DNA of 64,000 bases from positions 1-64,000 of the forward strand of contig JAGXNO010000005.1 in assembly GCA_019894975.1 (NCBI GenBank). The letters run 5' to 3'. The position numbers and the translations under genes were made by a program. Under the pieces are notes generated by a model that did not search any database, was not told where the DNA came from, and saw only the letters and a program-made list of their open reading frames with translations. Of this stretch, positions 1 to 9,190 are shown one piece after another (the first letter of the stretch is position 1; each line of letters starts with the position of its first letter). This DNA comes from Promethearchaeota archaeon (GTDB lineage: Archaea; Asgardarchaeota; Lokiarchaeia; Sigyniarchaeales; SOKP01).

Positions 1-509
1 TGCCATACCTCATCAACATTCCACAGAACGTCCCATATATACACCGCGAAAATCCACAATATAATAATTATCCCTGCGGGAAATAAATGTAAAGCTTTCC
101 GGTGTAGATCTGTTTTAATCTTATTAGAATCCTGTTGTAGTGAATCATCTTCTTTCATATCAAAATTTTTTAGAAAGTTGTTAAGATCTCTCCTTTTCCT
201 AATATCGGGATTTTTTCTTGACACCACATGGTGTTGGTAAAATAAGATTAAGAAAACCAAAAAAGGTGTAAATATACAAATACAAAATATGGAGAGTATT
301 TGAAATAGCTTGAAATTTAGATTATGTATAGATAAATAGAAGGGATATATCAAACCTGCTATAACCCAAAGGAAAAAAGTCGTAATACTATTCGCAAAAT
401 TATGCTCAAGAGGAAATTTCTGGTTAAGTTTAATCGCATAGTAGAACAAGCCTAAACCACTTAAAATAAAGAGAATTGTTACAGGCAATAATACTATGTC
501 ATATACCAT
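1..509 (-). CDS. Multi-pass membrane protein, C-terminus cut by window edge
   Basis: The reading frame is open on the minus strand from an ATG at 509 to the window edge, about 169 residues, so the C-terminus is missing. The first ~95 residues form three hydrophobic segments, followed by a charged linker and then HRKALHLFPAG leading into another membrane segment. An RKxxH motif at the cytoplasmic edge of a helix is reminiscent of dolichol-kinase/CTP-transferase-type membrane enzymes. This is only a weak resemblance, and the catalytic half lies outside the window. No good ribosome binding site is seen. The frame and hydrophobic pattern are solid; the function is open. Confidence 0.6.
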   Translation of the reverse strand, partial: MVYDIVLLPVTILFILSGLGLFYYAIKLNQKFPLEHNFANSITTFFLWVIAGLIYPFYLSIHNLNFKLFQILSIFCICIFTPFLVFLILFYQHHVVSRKNPDIRKRRDLNNFLKNFDMKEDDSLQQDSNKIKTDLHRKALHLFPAGIIIILWIFAVYIWDVLWNVDEVW

Positions 510-590
510 GATATCTTTTAGTAAAATGGTATTTTAAAAATATGTTATGGAAAATTTAGTATTAAGAAGATATAAAAAAAAATTATATTA

Positions 591-1505
591 TTAAATTAGT
601 TGAACCTCTTTTCTTAGGTGCTTTTGTATAAACTTTCCTAATTTCTCCGTTGCTTTTTGACCCTCTGGTGACCACAAAGCAAACATCTGAAACATATGAA
701 TCATATCTTCCCAGATATCTAAAATAACGTCAACATCGGCAGCTTTCGCTTTTTCTGCAATTCGTTCCGCATCGCTTAGCAAAATTTCTGCACTTCCTAC
801 TTGTATTATCATAGGAGGTAAACCCTTGAGATCACCATATAATGGTGATATATAAGGATTCTTAGGATCATCTTCCCCAACGTATAAAGAAGCTAAGAAA
901 AACAAGTCACTTGGATTCGCAAGCGGATCGACTCTGGCTTTTGTTCGAATTGTCTCTCCCGTCATATCTAAATCTGCCCATGGTGAAAGTACAAGTGCTG
1001 CAGCAGGTAATGAGATACCCGTATCACGTAATTTTAAAAGTGTTGCTAGTGTTAAACCACCCCCTGCGGATTCACCACCTATTATTAGATTTTCAGGTTT
1101 AATTCCCTCACTATCTATCAACCACTTGTAAGCAGTAATAGCGTCTTCTAAAGCGGCAGGAAAAGGATTTTCAGGTGCTCGACGATAATCTATTAATAAA
1201 ACTCGTGAGTTTGAAACTCGAGAAATTCTTGACATGAACTCTTTATGTGTATTGATTGAGCCGTACACATAACCACCCCCATGAAAATATAAGACGACGT
1301 TTTCCTCTACAGCTTCAGGGGTACTTATCCATACGGCAGACACACCGCTTACATCTACATTATCAATTTTCACATCCTTTGCAACTTGAAAAAAACCTGC
1401 CAATTGTCCAAAACCAGTACGACTTTCTTCTATTCTTCGTTTTGCAGTAACTTTACTGTTTTGTCGAATCATTTCTGTAATTCTTTTGATTCCATCACTA
1501 ACCAT
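591..1505 (-). CDS. Alpha/beta hydrolase, hormone-sensitive-lipase-type esterase
   Basis: This 304-residue protein is a soluble carboxylesterase of the HSL (Abhydrolase_3) family, which hydrolyses short acyl esters. The oxyanion-hole motif HGGG is at 75-78 and the nucleophile elbow GESAG places the serine at 146. The histidine is H270 in DMIHMF. The acid is expected in the GSAEILLSD segment; the usual Asp position is Glu240, with Asp245 a few residues on, so the acid may be Glu. Length is normal for the family. There is no signal peptide. It lies upstream of and divergent to nothing obvious; the next gene on the same strand is an MFS transporter about 100 nt away. The substrate cannot be told. 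Confidence 0.88.
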   Translation of the reverse strand: MVSDGIKRITEMIRQNSKVTAKRRIEESRTGFGQLAGFFQVAKDVKIDNVDVSGVSAVWISTPEAVEENVVLYFHGGGYVYGSINTHKEFMSRISRVSNSRVLLIDYRRAPENPFPAALEDAITAYKWLIDSEGIKPENLIIGGESAGGGLTLATLLKLRDTGISLPAAALVLSPWADLDMTGETIRTKARVDPLANPSDLFFLASLYVGEDDPKNPYISPLYGDLKGLPPMIIQVGSAEILLSDAERIAEKAKAADVDVILDIWEDMIHMFQMFALWSPEGQKATEKLGKFIQKHLRKEVQLI

Positions 1506-1584
1506 TTGAGATTTCCCTCTTTAAACTTTATAAAAATAGATTTCAGTAAATAAATACCCACTATGATTAAAAAATATATCTTTC

Positions 1585-1608
1585 AAAAAAAAAAGAAAAG
1601 AAAAAAAA
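1585..1608 (-). terminator. U-tract terminator after the MFS gene
   Basis: Almost pure A run on the plus strand, so a U-rich transcript end on the minus strand directly after the TAA stop of the MFS gene at 1609. Archaeal termination commonly uses such U tracts without a hairpin. Confidence 0.45.
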
Positions 1609-2886
1609 TTATTTGATTTCTGAGAGCTCAACACCTTTAGTCTCTTTCAGAAAGAAGTATGCTATAGGGATAACGATAAATTGTCCCATTACAAAAATTA
1701 TAAATGTGGTGCCTAAACCTACAAATAGAATGATTACACCACTTAACAGTAAACCTATCGTACCTCCAATTCCACCAATTAGACTCCTAAATCCAATTCC
1801 AGTTCCTCTCCTATCAGTTGGTAGCATCTCTATTGTAATTAATCTAATAATTCCAATAGCTCCCCATGTGGATATATGTGTCAATGAATATCCTAATAAA
1901 ACAATGGAAAACGCATTTTCGGTATTATGAGCTCCAAAAACCCATATAAGCACTGATACCGGAGCTATAAATGACCAAAGATATAATAATGGCTTCCTTC
2001 CAATTCGATCTGCTAAAAATCCATTAATCGCATATGCAATAATAACCGCCAAAATTACTAAAAAAAACACCATAGTAATCTGATCTTGAGTTAGTGTTCC
2101 TACATCACTCATGTATTTTTCAAATAAACCTATATATATTCCTGAAATTCCCCGAAGGAAGACTATCAATAAAAGGAACGTATATGGTTTTCGACTCTCC
2201 GTTTTAAAAATTGATCCAATATCCTCTTTAAAAGATCTTGAAATAGTGGAACCACTTTCTTTCATAATTTGATATCTTGAAGTCTCTTTCAGCGTGAAAT
2301 AAATAACAATGCATAGAGGGAATCCTATTAACATCGGAAAAATTGTCATACCCTGCCAAAAAGAACCAGTTTCCTTTATAAAAATAAAACGAGAAATCAC
2401 CATTATGATGGGCCCTAATAATCCTGCCATTAAAATAATATTTGAATAGTAGGCTCGTTTGTTAGACTTAACTTCTTCATTTATATAAATCAACCAAATA
2501 TCACTACTAAAAAAAAACGATAAGAAAAACACAAATACCATATACATTATAAAATTAAAAGAGAAAAACATACCTAATGCTGCAAGAGCCATTCCAAATA
2601 CTGTTACACTTAGCATTTTTTTTCTTCCTAGCTTATCTGATAGGTAATGACTAAAAAATAAGAAGTACATCCCAATTGAAACAGCACCAGTTGCAAATGC
2701 CATAATCGCATTTTGAACGTTTTCAGATTTCCCACTTAAAAAACTCTCTGCTATGGCAGAAGGAATTGCTCCAGGAAATACAGTTGCATAAGAGTCTAGG
2801 ATTTGTACAAGCATCAATATAAAAATAATGTATATAAAATACTTCTTTGACCTTCCAGTAGACTTTTCATTTTTATTTTCAGACAT
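1609..2886 (-). CDS. Major facilitator superfamily transporter
   Basis: A 425-residue integral membrane carrier with about twelve hydrophobic segments in two halves. The loop 2-3 signature LSDKLGRKK lies at about 82-90 and its repeat, ADRIGRKPLL, sits in the second half at the loop 8-9 position. Both are hallmarks of MFS sugar/metabolite porters. Conserved glutamate and arginine residues in ETSRYQ between the halves and a final PIAYFFLKETKGVE are typical of the sugar-porter branch. It ends in a U-rich tract. The 5' flank to the next upstream gene is about 120 nt with no strong Shine-Dalgarno sequence. The substrate is unknown. Confidence 0.88.
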   Translation of the reverse strand: MSENKNEKSTGRSKKYFIYIIFILMLVQILDSYATVFPGAIPSAIAESFLSGKSENVQNAIMAFATGAVSIGMYFLFFSHYLSDKLGRKKMLSVTVFGMALAALGMFFSFNFIMYMVFVFFLSFFFSSDIWLIYINEEVKSNKRAYYSNIILMAGLLGPIIMVISRFIFIKETGSFWQGMTIFPMLIGFPLCIVIYFTLKETSRYQIMKESGSTISRSFKEDIGSIFKTESRKPYTFLLLIVFLRGISGIYIGLFEKYMSDVGTLTQDQITMVFFLVILAVIIAYAINGFLADRIGRKPLLYLWSFIAPVSVLIWVFGAHNTENAFSIVLLGYSLTHISTWGAIGIIRLITIEMLPTDRRGTGIGFRSLIGGIGGTIGLLLSGVIILFVGLGTTFIIFVMGQFIVIPIAYFFLKETKGVELSEIK

Positions 2887-3009
2887 GAAATCACTTTTTT
2901 TAAGATATTACTAAAATAAAACTTGAAGTATATTTCAACGTATGATTATTTAAGACTTCATCCCTAAATCAGCTAATCCCATTAAAAACAAGTAAATTAA
3001 CTGAAAGAA

Positions 3010-3216
3010 TTAAGTAATGAATTTGACTATTAAAATAACCCCAATGATAATTAATACCACAGCAATTCCTATTATTATAGCCATTCCAGAAAGCATTAAT
3101 TGAACGACCCATGCATCCCACTGGGTTATTATAAGCGCAAAAAGCATAATACCAAATGCTATCAAAAACAAACCAACCCCAATCAACGCAAAACTTGATC
3201 TTGTTCCATCCTTCAT
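3010..3216 (-). CDS. Small two-helix membrane protein
   Basis: A 68-residue protein with two hydrophobic helices separated by a short WDAWVVQ loop. An overlapping frame on the same strand (2969-3250) is rejected because it reads as low-quality sequence, whereas this one gives clean transmembrane segments. A GAGGAAGTGA stretch precedes the ATG. It follows the Tes-like radical SAM gene and the 95-residue gene on the same strand, so it may be the last gene of that operon. I do not recognise a family. A membrane partner next to a lipid-modifying enzyme would make sense, but this is inference. Confidence 0.55.
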   Translation of the reverse strand: MKDGTRSSFALIGVGLFLIAFGIMLFALIITQWDAWVVQLMLSGMAIIIGIAVVLIIIGVILIVKFIT

Positions 3217-3327
3217 AATTTTTCACTTCCTCTATTATTATTAGATTCAAAGAATAATAAAACTAGTGTAAATAAAATGTAAAAAATAATTAAAAATAAT
3301 AAAAATAGTAGTAAATAAAAATAGAAA

Positions 3328-3615
3328 TTATAATCCTGTTAACAGGATATCATCAAGTGTTTTATGAACTTTCTTTACGGTATCTTCCCCAAGAGCCTTT
3401 TCTACTTCCAATTTCAGATCTAAAATAGTGCTGAAGGCTTTAACGAGAGTATTTTGGACAACATTGTTGAATTGACTATTGCCTTTATTTTGATCTTTGA
3501 ATTCTTCTACTCGGCTAAGCATAACATCTTCATATTCTTTAGCAGTGGATGTTCTGAGCTCTACTAACTTACGTATTTTCATTCCATCCTCAGTATCGAC
3601 AGTCTCTTCTGGCAT
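3328..3615 (-). CDS. Small helical protein coupled to Tes-like gene
   Basis: A 95-residue soluble protein, strongly charged and predicted helical throughout. It has no cysteine and no recognised motif. Its ATG (3615-3613) directly follows the TAA stop (3618-3616) of the radical SAM gene, with no gap, so translation is very probably coupled and the two proteins are likely made in fixed proportion. No separate ribosome binding site is needed. The function is unknown; an accessory or stabilising subunit for the radical SAM enzyme is the simplest reading. Confidence 0.6.
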   Translation of the reverse strand: MPEETVDTEDGMKIRKLVELRTSTAKEYEDVMLSRVEEFKDQNKGNSQFNNVVQNTLVKAFSTILDLKLEVEKALGEDTVKKVHKTLDDILLTGL

Positions 3616-5352
3616 TTAAGGTTCACCTTCTTTTTTAATTCCACCATTTCGAGCTACTTGTGGTTTAACTTCTGCTACTTCTTGACCTGTAGTGGTATCA
3701 AACTCATTCCTGACTTTGGCAGTAATCTCTTTCGCAATCAGTTTTTCAATCTCTGGTCTGTGAATCGTGTTCATCGTACAGAATGAAATTTCTTTGACTG
3801 TATCATCAGGCATCGCAACGCCGAAATGTACAATACATCTCTTCGCTCTTTCAAGATCCATATTATATGCATCTTGGAAGTGCATGCTTGATAGCAATAA
3901 CGCGCCGTAACTGAATGAACTTATGCTTTCCCAGTCACCACGCATTAAAAGTCGTGAGAATAATTCCATGAGCTTTCCTGGTTTCTTCATGTACTGTAGT
4001 ATTCCAAGTAAAAATCGTGCTTTAAGCTGTGTCTTATCAAGATAATTTAAACCTTCATCGAGTGTTTTACCAAAATCTCCTAATAAACCCTCGAAAAGCT
4101 TTACTGGTTGTTTTTCTTTATTTTTGATTTTAGCCCAAAAACGATTAGCAAAATCTATTACTTTCAAGGGGTCGAAGTAATCCATAATTGGTGCCATCTC
4201 TCCCGAGTCTGGGTCAATTATCATGTACGAAGCAAACCCACAGTCTGGGTGGCATGTAAACTCGATAGGGTCAACATCCGCCAAATAGGCTATTACTCTG
4301 CCGAATTCCACGATAGTACTCAAAGGATACCACGAATTTTCCATAGCAATCCTTCCCCCCGTTTGTCTCTCAATTGCCATGAGAATATCAGCATTTGTTA
4401 TACGAAGTTCTTCTCGTTCTTCAAAAGCTATTCGACCACATAATGAGACGGGTTGAAAGGTGATCCCTCTCACTACATCAATATTATCAATAGCGTATTG
4501 AATTATGTTCCCGACTTCAATGTCAGTGATTCCTTTAGCAATTGTGGCAACTAGTACAGCTGAATCAAGTCTTGCTTTTCGAAGATTATCTATGACACGC
4601 TGCTTATACGACATTAGGTTCTTAATTCCCCTGGTCTTTTCGTAAGTCACATCATTAATGCCATCAAATTGAAAGTATAATGTGTCTAGGCCCATTTCTT
4701 TACATTTCTTGGTAAACTCAAGACCGCCTTTCTTACGTTGAAATCCATAACCGTTTGTAGCAACTATGACCTCTTTGAAACCATTGTCTTTAGCCATTTT
4801 GCAGATTTCAGGAAAATCCTTTCTAACAGTAGGTTCTCCACCAGTAAACATAATTGCAACTGCTGGAATAGGTTTGCTTCTGAAGTGTTTCATTACTTTA
4901 TCGATTTCCTCTAAGGTTGGCTCAACTAAATAGCCTGACTGCATTATATTCGCATAGCAGAAGTTACAGTTAAAATTACATCGATTTGTTAAATCTATTA
5001 AAGCTAATGAGCAAGTCGAAATATGTTGATCACAGAGTCCACAGTTATATGGACATCCTCTTGGGTCATCTCCCTTAAAATCTGGAGGATTTGTGTCGCC
5101 ATCTTTATCAAATTTCCAAACAATATTTCCATTCTTATCTTTTATTGCGTAATGCGTCCATTTATAATATTTAGCAGAACTACTGAGTAAATCTTTGTAA
5201 TCACCATGGTCTTCGCATGTTTTTCTCATCCATATTTGTTCACTATCTTCATAGATTTCAGCAGCAATTGGTTGAAGGCATTCAGGACATACACTCATCG
5301 TTTTACGATAATAAGGTTCATTTAAATATTCATCATCGTTTAAGTGGTACAT
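3616..5352 (-). CDS. Radical SAM enzyme, tetraether lipid synthase (Tes)-like
   Basis: This 578-residue protein has the layout of archaeal Tes/MJ0619 proteins, which join two lipid tails by a radical C-C bond to make membrane-spanning tetraethers. An N-terminal Cys-rich module has C22, C25, C46 and H49. It is followed by GCPYNCGLCDQH with C100, C104, C107 and H110. The radical SAM loop C125-x3-C129-x2-C132 follows LTNRCN, and SAM-binding FTGGEP is at 169-174. A further CHPDCGFASY motif sits in the C-terminal half. Tes enzymes carry several FeS clusters, which agrees with this cysteine richness. A GGTG element lies about 9 nt before the ATG. Other Tes-related radical SAM enzymes of unknown substrate share this N-terminal layout, so the exact reaction is not certain. 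Confidence 0.65.
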   Translation of the reverse strand: MYHLNDDEYLNEPYYRKTMSVCPECLQPIAAEIYEDSEQIWMRKTCEDHGDYKDLLSSSAKYYKWTHYAIKDKNGNIVWKFDKDGDTNPPDFKGDDPRGCPYNCGLCDQHISTCSLALIDLTNRCNFNCNFCYANIMQSGYLVEPTLEEIDKVMKHFRSKPIPAVAIMFTGGEPTVRKDFPEICKMAKDNGFKEVIVATNGYGFQRKKGGLEFTKKCKEMGLDTLYFQFDGINDVTYEKTRGIKNLMSYKQRVIDNLRKARLDSAVLVATIAKGITDIEVGNIIQYAIDNIDVVRGITFQPVSLCGRIAFEEREELRITNADILMAIERQTGGRIAMENSWYPLSTIVEFGRVIAYLADVDPIEFTCHPDCGFASYMIIDPDSGEMAPIMDYFDPLKVIDFANRFWAKIKNKEKQPVKLFEGLLGDFGKTLDEGLNYLDKTQLKARFLLGILQYMKKPGKLMELFSRLLMRGDWESISSFSYGALLLSSMHFQDAYNMDLERAKRCIVHFGVAMPDDTVKEISFCTMNTIHRPEIEKLIAKEITAKVRNEFDTTTGQEVAEVKPQVARNGGIKKEGEP

Positions 5353-5716
5353 TTTTTGTTTACACCAAACATTTTTTTCATGTTTATTTAATTAAACACG
5401 TATTTATACAAAAATTAGAAGAGCTCGTTTATAAATATTTTTCTACGATTCCTATTATTCCGAATATTATTTGATATACAAACTGAAAAATACAAATTCG
5501 TCCCGACTAATAGAGTCATATGATATTTTAATGTTTTAAAAATTTGAGATGTGGTATTTCTCGTTTTTTAGAATTAATAAATTAGGATATAGTGATTAAA
5601 AGGGTTTAAATAGTTAATTTTAAAACATTTCAAAATGAAGTAATATTATCTGAAATTCAAAATAAGTGTTTTTTAAAGACTTAAATTATAAGTTAAAATA
5701 TATATAGGAGAATAAA
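5353..5716. promoter_or_regulatory. Divergent promoter region
   Basis: This 364-nt non-coding stretch separates the leftward Tes-like gene from the rightward amidohydrolase. A TATA-like TTTATAAA at 5428-5435 is suitably placed for the leftward gene, and TTTAAATA at 5605-5612 is suitable for the rightward gene. No open frame of quality, repeat or structured RNA was seen. Confidence 0.4.
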
Positions 5717-6616
5717 ATGATAATAGATGTACATTGTCATGTTTGGGAAGAACAGTATCTATCAGAAGACTTACGAGCTATCCTTGTTGGTATTGCTAAA
5801 CGACTTAATTTCGATCTAAGTTTAATATTGGATGCTGGTCCAGAAAGATTAGTGTCAGAAATGGATGATGCCGGAATTGATAAAACAGTGATATTAGGCC
5901 TAGATTACGAATATCTCTTCAAAGGAAAAGTTAGCTATAAAGAATATAATAATAAAGTTGCAGGTTATATCAATGAATATCCTGATCGACTTATAGGGTT
6001 CGCTGGTATCGATCCAAGAAGAGGAAAAGAAGCTATTGCAGAGCTAGAAAGATGTATAGAAGAACTTGGCTTTAAAGGAGTTAAATTATGGCCTTTAACT
6101 GGCTTTTATCCGGATGATGTACAATTTTATCCTTTTTATGAACGAGTTGAAGATTTAGGTGTCACAATATTATGCCATACAGGGTTGGGTCCTACTAAAA
6201 CATATCTAAAATATAATAGACCTATGTACGTTGATACGGTTGCCGTGGATTTCCCAAATATTAATATTATAATGGCTCACATGGGTGATCCCTGGGTTAA
6301 TGAAGCGATTGCAGTCGCTAGAAAAAATCCTAATGTTTACCTCGATATTTCTGGATTGGAACCAGTTTTTAAAAATACACCTTTAGTATTTTTTCAAAAT
6401 CTATTTGAGGCTAAAATGTCATGTGGCATACAAAAAATCTTATTTGGTTCTGATTGGCCCTTATTTACTCCCATTTTATCTCTTCAGGAGTATATCGAAG
6501 GAATTAAAAAAATGAAAGTGCCACCCCCAATGAAGTTAATGGGGATACCTGAATTTACTGCTGAAGAATCAAATAAAATTCTTGGAGAAAATGCAACGAA
6601 ACTGTTAGGATTATAA
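5717..6616 (+). CDS. Amidohydrolase_2 family metal-dependent hydrolase
   Basis: A 299-residue TIM-barrel enzyme of the amidohydrolase_2 (ACMSD/gamma-resorcylate decarboxylase-like) family. Metal ligands are visible as DVHCH (H6, H8), H154 in CHTG, H188 in MAHMGDPW and D246 in FGSDWP. GVKLWPLTGFYPDD at about 121-134 is the usual substrate-loop strand. These enzymes hydrolyse or decarboxylate cyclic or aromatic carboxylates in the cytoplasm. A clear AGGAG lies 7 nt before the ATG. It stands alone between a long promoter region and a degraded receiver fragment. The substrate is unknown. Confidence 0.88.
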   Translation: MIIDVHCHVWEEQYLSEDLRAILVGIAKRLNFDLSLILDAGPERLVSEMDDAGIDKTVILGLDYEYLFKGKVSYKEYNNKVAGYINEYPDRLIGFAGIDPRRGKEAIAELERCIEELGFKGVKLWPLTGFYPDDVQFYPFYERVEDLGVTILCHTGLGPTKTYLKYNRPMYVDTVAVDFPNINIIMAHMGDPWVNEAIAVARKNPNVYLDISGLEPVFKNTPLVFFQNLFEAKMSCGIQKILFGSDWPLFTPILSLQEYIEGIKKMKVPPPMKLMGIPEFTAEESNKILGENATKLLGL

Positions 6617-6651
6617 GAATTTTTTAATTTTTTAGAAAATATCTTTAAGAT

Positions 6652-6756
6652 CTAATGGATAGAGCCAATTGGTTGTTCCATTGCTTTTTTTACATTGCTA
6701 ATTAATCTATCAGTATTAAATGGCTTTCCTTTAAAGCTGAGAACACCTAGTGAAAT
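6652..6756 (-). pseudogene. Remnant of a response-regulator receiver domain
   Basis: A 35-codon minus-strand frame between stop codons reads GVLSFKGKPFNTDRLISNV followed by KKAMEQPIGSIH. The pattern Gly-x4-Phe-x-x-Lys-Pro-Phe-x4-Leu-Ile-x2-Val-Lys-Lys-Ala-Met is the last beta strand and helix of a CheY-type receiver, including the conserved Lys-Pro pair. No start codon and no phospho-acceptor Asp region are present upstream, so only the tail survives. It differs from the intact CheY near 48 kb. Short length keeps confidence moderate. Confidence 0.4.
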
Positions 6757-6806
6757 TTAATTATTATTAAAATAACTAATCAGTATTATTTTAGATTTAT
6801 GATTAT

Positions 6807-6835
6807 AAAAAAAAATCAGCAAAATAAAAAAAAAA
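6807..6835 (-). terminator. U-tract after enoyl-CoA hydratase gene
   Basis: A-rich run on the plus strand directly beyond the stop at 6836-6838, giving a U-rich transcript end on the minus strand. Confidence 0.4.
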
Positions 6836-7630
6836 TTATCTTCCTGTAAAATCTGGTTTTCTTTTTTCAAAAAAAGCCTTTAATCCTTCTTGGAAATCTT
6901 CAGTTCCAGCAGTTTTAACAATATGTTCCGCCTCTCTATCTAGATGTGTTTCTAAATCATTTTTATATGATTCTTTAAGCAATTTTTTAGTAAAAGCAAA
7001 TGCTATTGGTGCTCCACGACTTATTTCAATAGCTAAGTTTTTAGTTTCTTCCATAAAAACTTCTGAGTTAACTACTTTATTCACTAGATTATATTGTAAA
7101 GCTTCTTCAGCATTAAGAACTCTATTTAGAAACAGCATTTCATTTGCTATGCTTAACCCTACAAGCTTAGGAAGATGAAATGTCGATGAAGAATCCGGAG
7201 ATAAGCCGATCCTCGTAAAAGCACAACCAAAAGTTGCGTTCCTAACGCTTATTCTAAAATCACATGCTGTAGCATAACCTAAACCCGCTCCAAAGCAAAC
7301 ACCGTTAATCGCAGCTATGGTAAGTATTTTCATGTTCTTGAGAATTTCTATACCTTGATGTAATCGACTTGCTAAGTCATTCATGAATTCAGCAGGTTTT
7401 TCTGCCTTTTGAAATTCACTTACATCACCTCCTGCACAAAAAGCTTTTCCTCTTCCAGAAAGAATTAAACACCGGATTTTATCATCATTTGAAATTTCCT
7501 TGAAAGCAGAAATAAGTTCATCGACGTATTTAATGGTAAATGCATTCAACTGCTGAGGTCTGTTCAAATAAATTATTGCTAAATGGTTGGAATCATCAAT
7601 CTCTACTTCTATAGATTCATAATTTTTCAT
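6836..7630 (-). CDS. Enoyl-CoA hydratase/isomerase family, PaaG-like active site
   Basis: A crotonase-fold protein of 264 residues from the ATG at 7630 (a TTG three codons earlier is possible). The oxyanion-hole segments AFCAGGD (63-69) and GVCFGAGLG (110-118) bind the acyl-CoA thioester. In true hydratases two glutamates flank the active site. Here the first is absent (TRIGLSP) and the second position is Asp146 in SPDSSST. A single aspartate in PDS is the pattern of PaaG-type isomerases and similar crotonases, so isomerisation may be likelier than hydration. No Shine-Dalgarno sequence is seen. The next gene upstream is pncB, 42 nt away. Confidence 0.85.
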   Translation of the reverse strand: MKNYESIEVEIDDSNHLAIIYLNRPQQLNAFTIKYVDELISAFKEISNDDKIRCLILSGRGKAFCAGGDVSEFQKAEKPAEFMNDLASRLHQGIEILKNMKILTIAAINGVCFGAGLGYATACDFRISVRNATFGCAFTRIGLSPDSSSTFHLPKLVGLSIANEMLFLNRVLNAEEALQYNLVNKVVNSEVFMEETKNLAIEISRGAPIAFAFTKKLLKESYKNDLETHLDREAEHIVKTAGTEDFQEGLKAFFEKRKPDFTGR

Positions 7631-7672
7631 ATTGTTCAAAATTAAGGATAGATTTAAAAAATTTTTAGAAAA

Positions 7673-9061
7673 TTAACGATATTTTTCTTTCAAAGAATTT
7701 GTTAACAAACTTAGTTTTTCTGAAAGCTTTAATGAGACAATTTGTATTTTTTCTAAGTTTTTATATGTTCCTGGCAATTTTCTAATATTTTCTGTATAAA
7801 ACAGTTGAATCTTATCAAGTTCTGGTAATTTAGTAATCAACTCTCCCCTTTTTAAAATAGGTTTTAATAATGATTTTGAATCTGCTGGAGCCGGTTCATT
7901 ATCTAGAGTTAATAAGTCATGCTTGAATAACCCATCTTCATCATAAAGCCTGTAAACCTGTTTTATTCCCGGATATGTTATCTTTTCTTCACTGTTTTTA
8001 ATTTTTGGGATTTTATTATATTCGATTAATTTATACACCCCGGATATGGTTGGGTCATCACGAGAAGTTGCTAATTCTGTTCCTACACCAAATGCATCAA
8101 TAGGAACACCCTTATCTATTATCTCTTTAATTTTAAATTCATTTAAATCTGAACTGGCTACAATAAGAACTTTTTCACATCCTTGTTGATCCAATATTTT
8201 TCTCACTTTCTTTGCATGACTTATAAGATCTCCGGAATCAATTCTCACTCCTTTTATCTTATTTCCAAAGCGAGCACATTTTTCAGCCCCTTTTTCAGTA
8301 TCATACGTATCAATTAGAAATATTGAGTTTTCATCAAAAATTTTAAAATAAGTTTGAAAACTCACAATTTCCTTATCAAACCTTTGAATAAAACTATGAG
8401 CCATAGTACCGGTTGAGTTTATTCCAAATTCAATATCTGCGATCACATTACTTGTACCATTAAATCCTGCAATATAACTAGCTCTAGCAGCATAGACACC
8501 AGCAAGAGGGCTATGAGATCTCCTAGTGCCAAACTCAAGCAAAACCTTATTAGGGGCAATATTTCTAATTCTTGATGCTTTTGAAGCAACTAAAGTTTGA
8601 AAATTAATTACATTGAGGAGATATGTTTCTGCTAGCTGTGCTTGAATCATTGGGCCTTGAATCCTTATAATTGGCTCATTAGGGAAAAAAAAATTCCCTT
8701 CTTCCATTGCCCACAAGTCCAATTTAAATTTAAAATTAGGAAGATACTCATCAAAAAAGCTTGGGTCAATTTTTTTGAAAACTGGTTTTTTCCTTAGAAA
8801 TTCTATTGTCTTGTCTGTAAATCGAGCATTTGTTAAATATTGAACAACCTGTTCTAAACCTGCAAAGACTAAGTAGTTACGATTTTTTGGGAATTTTCTA
8901 ACAAAAAGCTCAAAGGTAGCAATATCATTTTCTTCTTTAATATTGTTTTCAAGATTATATTGAAAATAAGCTGCAGACATTGTTAATTGGTAGAAATCTG
9001 TGCTTAAGATCATGTTATCGTCAGATACGAAACCAGAACTTATTTTTTCCATTCTCTTCAA
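7673..9061 (-). CDS. pncB: Nicotinate phosphoribosyltransferase
   Basis: This 462-residue enzyme joins nicotinate to PRPP to give nicotinate mononucleotide, the first step of the Preiss-Handler NAD salvage route. Family motifs are TDFYQLTMS at 21-29, LEFGTRRSHSP at about 175-185 and GTMAHSF at 218-224. H222 corresponds to the phosphorylated histidine that couples ATP hydrolysis to catalysis. IKGVRIDSGDL and later VASSDLNEFKI bind the phosphoribosyl moiety. Length fits the NAPRTase family. An NMN/NaMN adenylyltransferase-like gene 6.3 kb away would supply the next step. No clear ribosome binding site is seen. Confidence 0.93.
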   Translation of the reverse strand: MKRMEKISSGFVSDDNMILSTDFYQLTMSAAYFQYNLENNIKEENDIATFELFVRKFPKNRNYLVFAGLEQVVQYLTNARFTDKTIEFLRKKPVFKKIDPSFFDEYLPNFKFKLDLWAMEEGNFFFPNEPIIRIQGPMIQAQLAETYLLNVINFQTLVASKASRIRNIAPNKVLLEFGTRRSHSPLAGVYAARASYIAGFNGTSNVIADIEFGINSTGTMAHSFIQRFDKEIVSFQTYFKIFDENSIFLIDTYDTEKGAEKCARFGNKIKGVRIDSGDLISHAKKVRKILDQQGCEKVLIVASSDLNEFKIKEIIDKGVPIDAFGVGTELATSRDDPTISGVYKLIEYNKIPKIKNSEEKITYPGIKQVYRLYDEDGLFKHDLLTLDNEPAPADSKSLLKPILKRGELITKLPELDKIQLFYTENIRKLPGTYKNLEKIQIVSLKLSEKLSLLTNSLKEKYR

Positions 9062-9190
9062 CGATTTTAAATAATATGTTTTAATTAATTATTCTACATC
9101 TTTCGATTATAAACCTTTTTTTAGGAAGCTTTATAGCAAAAATGTGTTTAAAGTAGAATTAAGAGTCAGGTTTCTTCATTAATTTGATTT

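Noticed and set aside
2969..3250. 93-residue minus-strand frame overlapping the small membrane protein
   Set aside because: Composition (many Asn, Trp, Cys in no pattern) is unlike a protein, while the other frame gives clean membrane helices.
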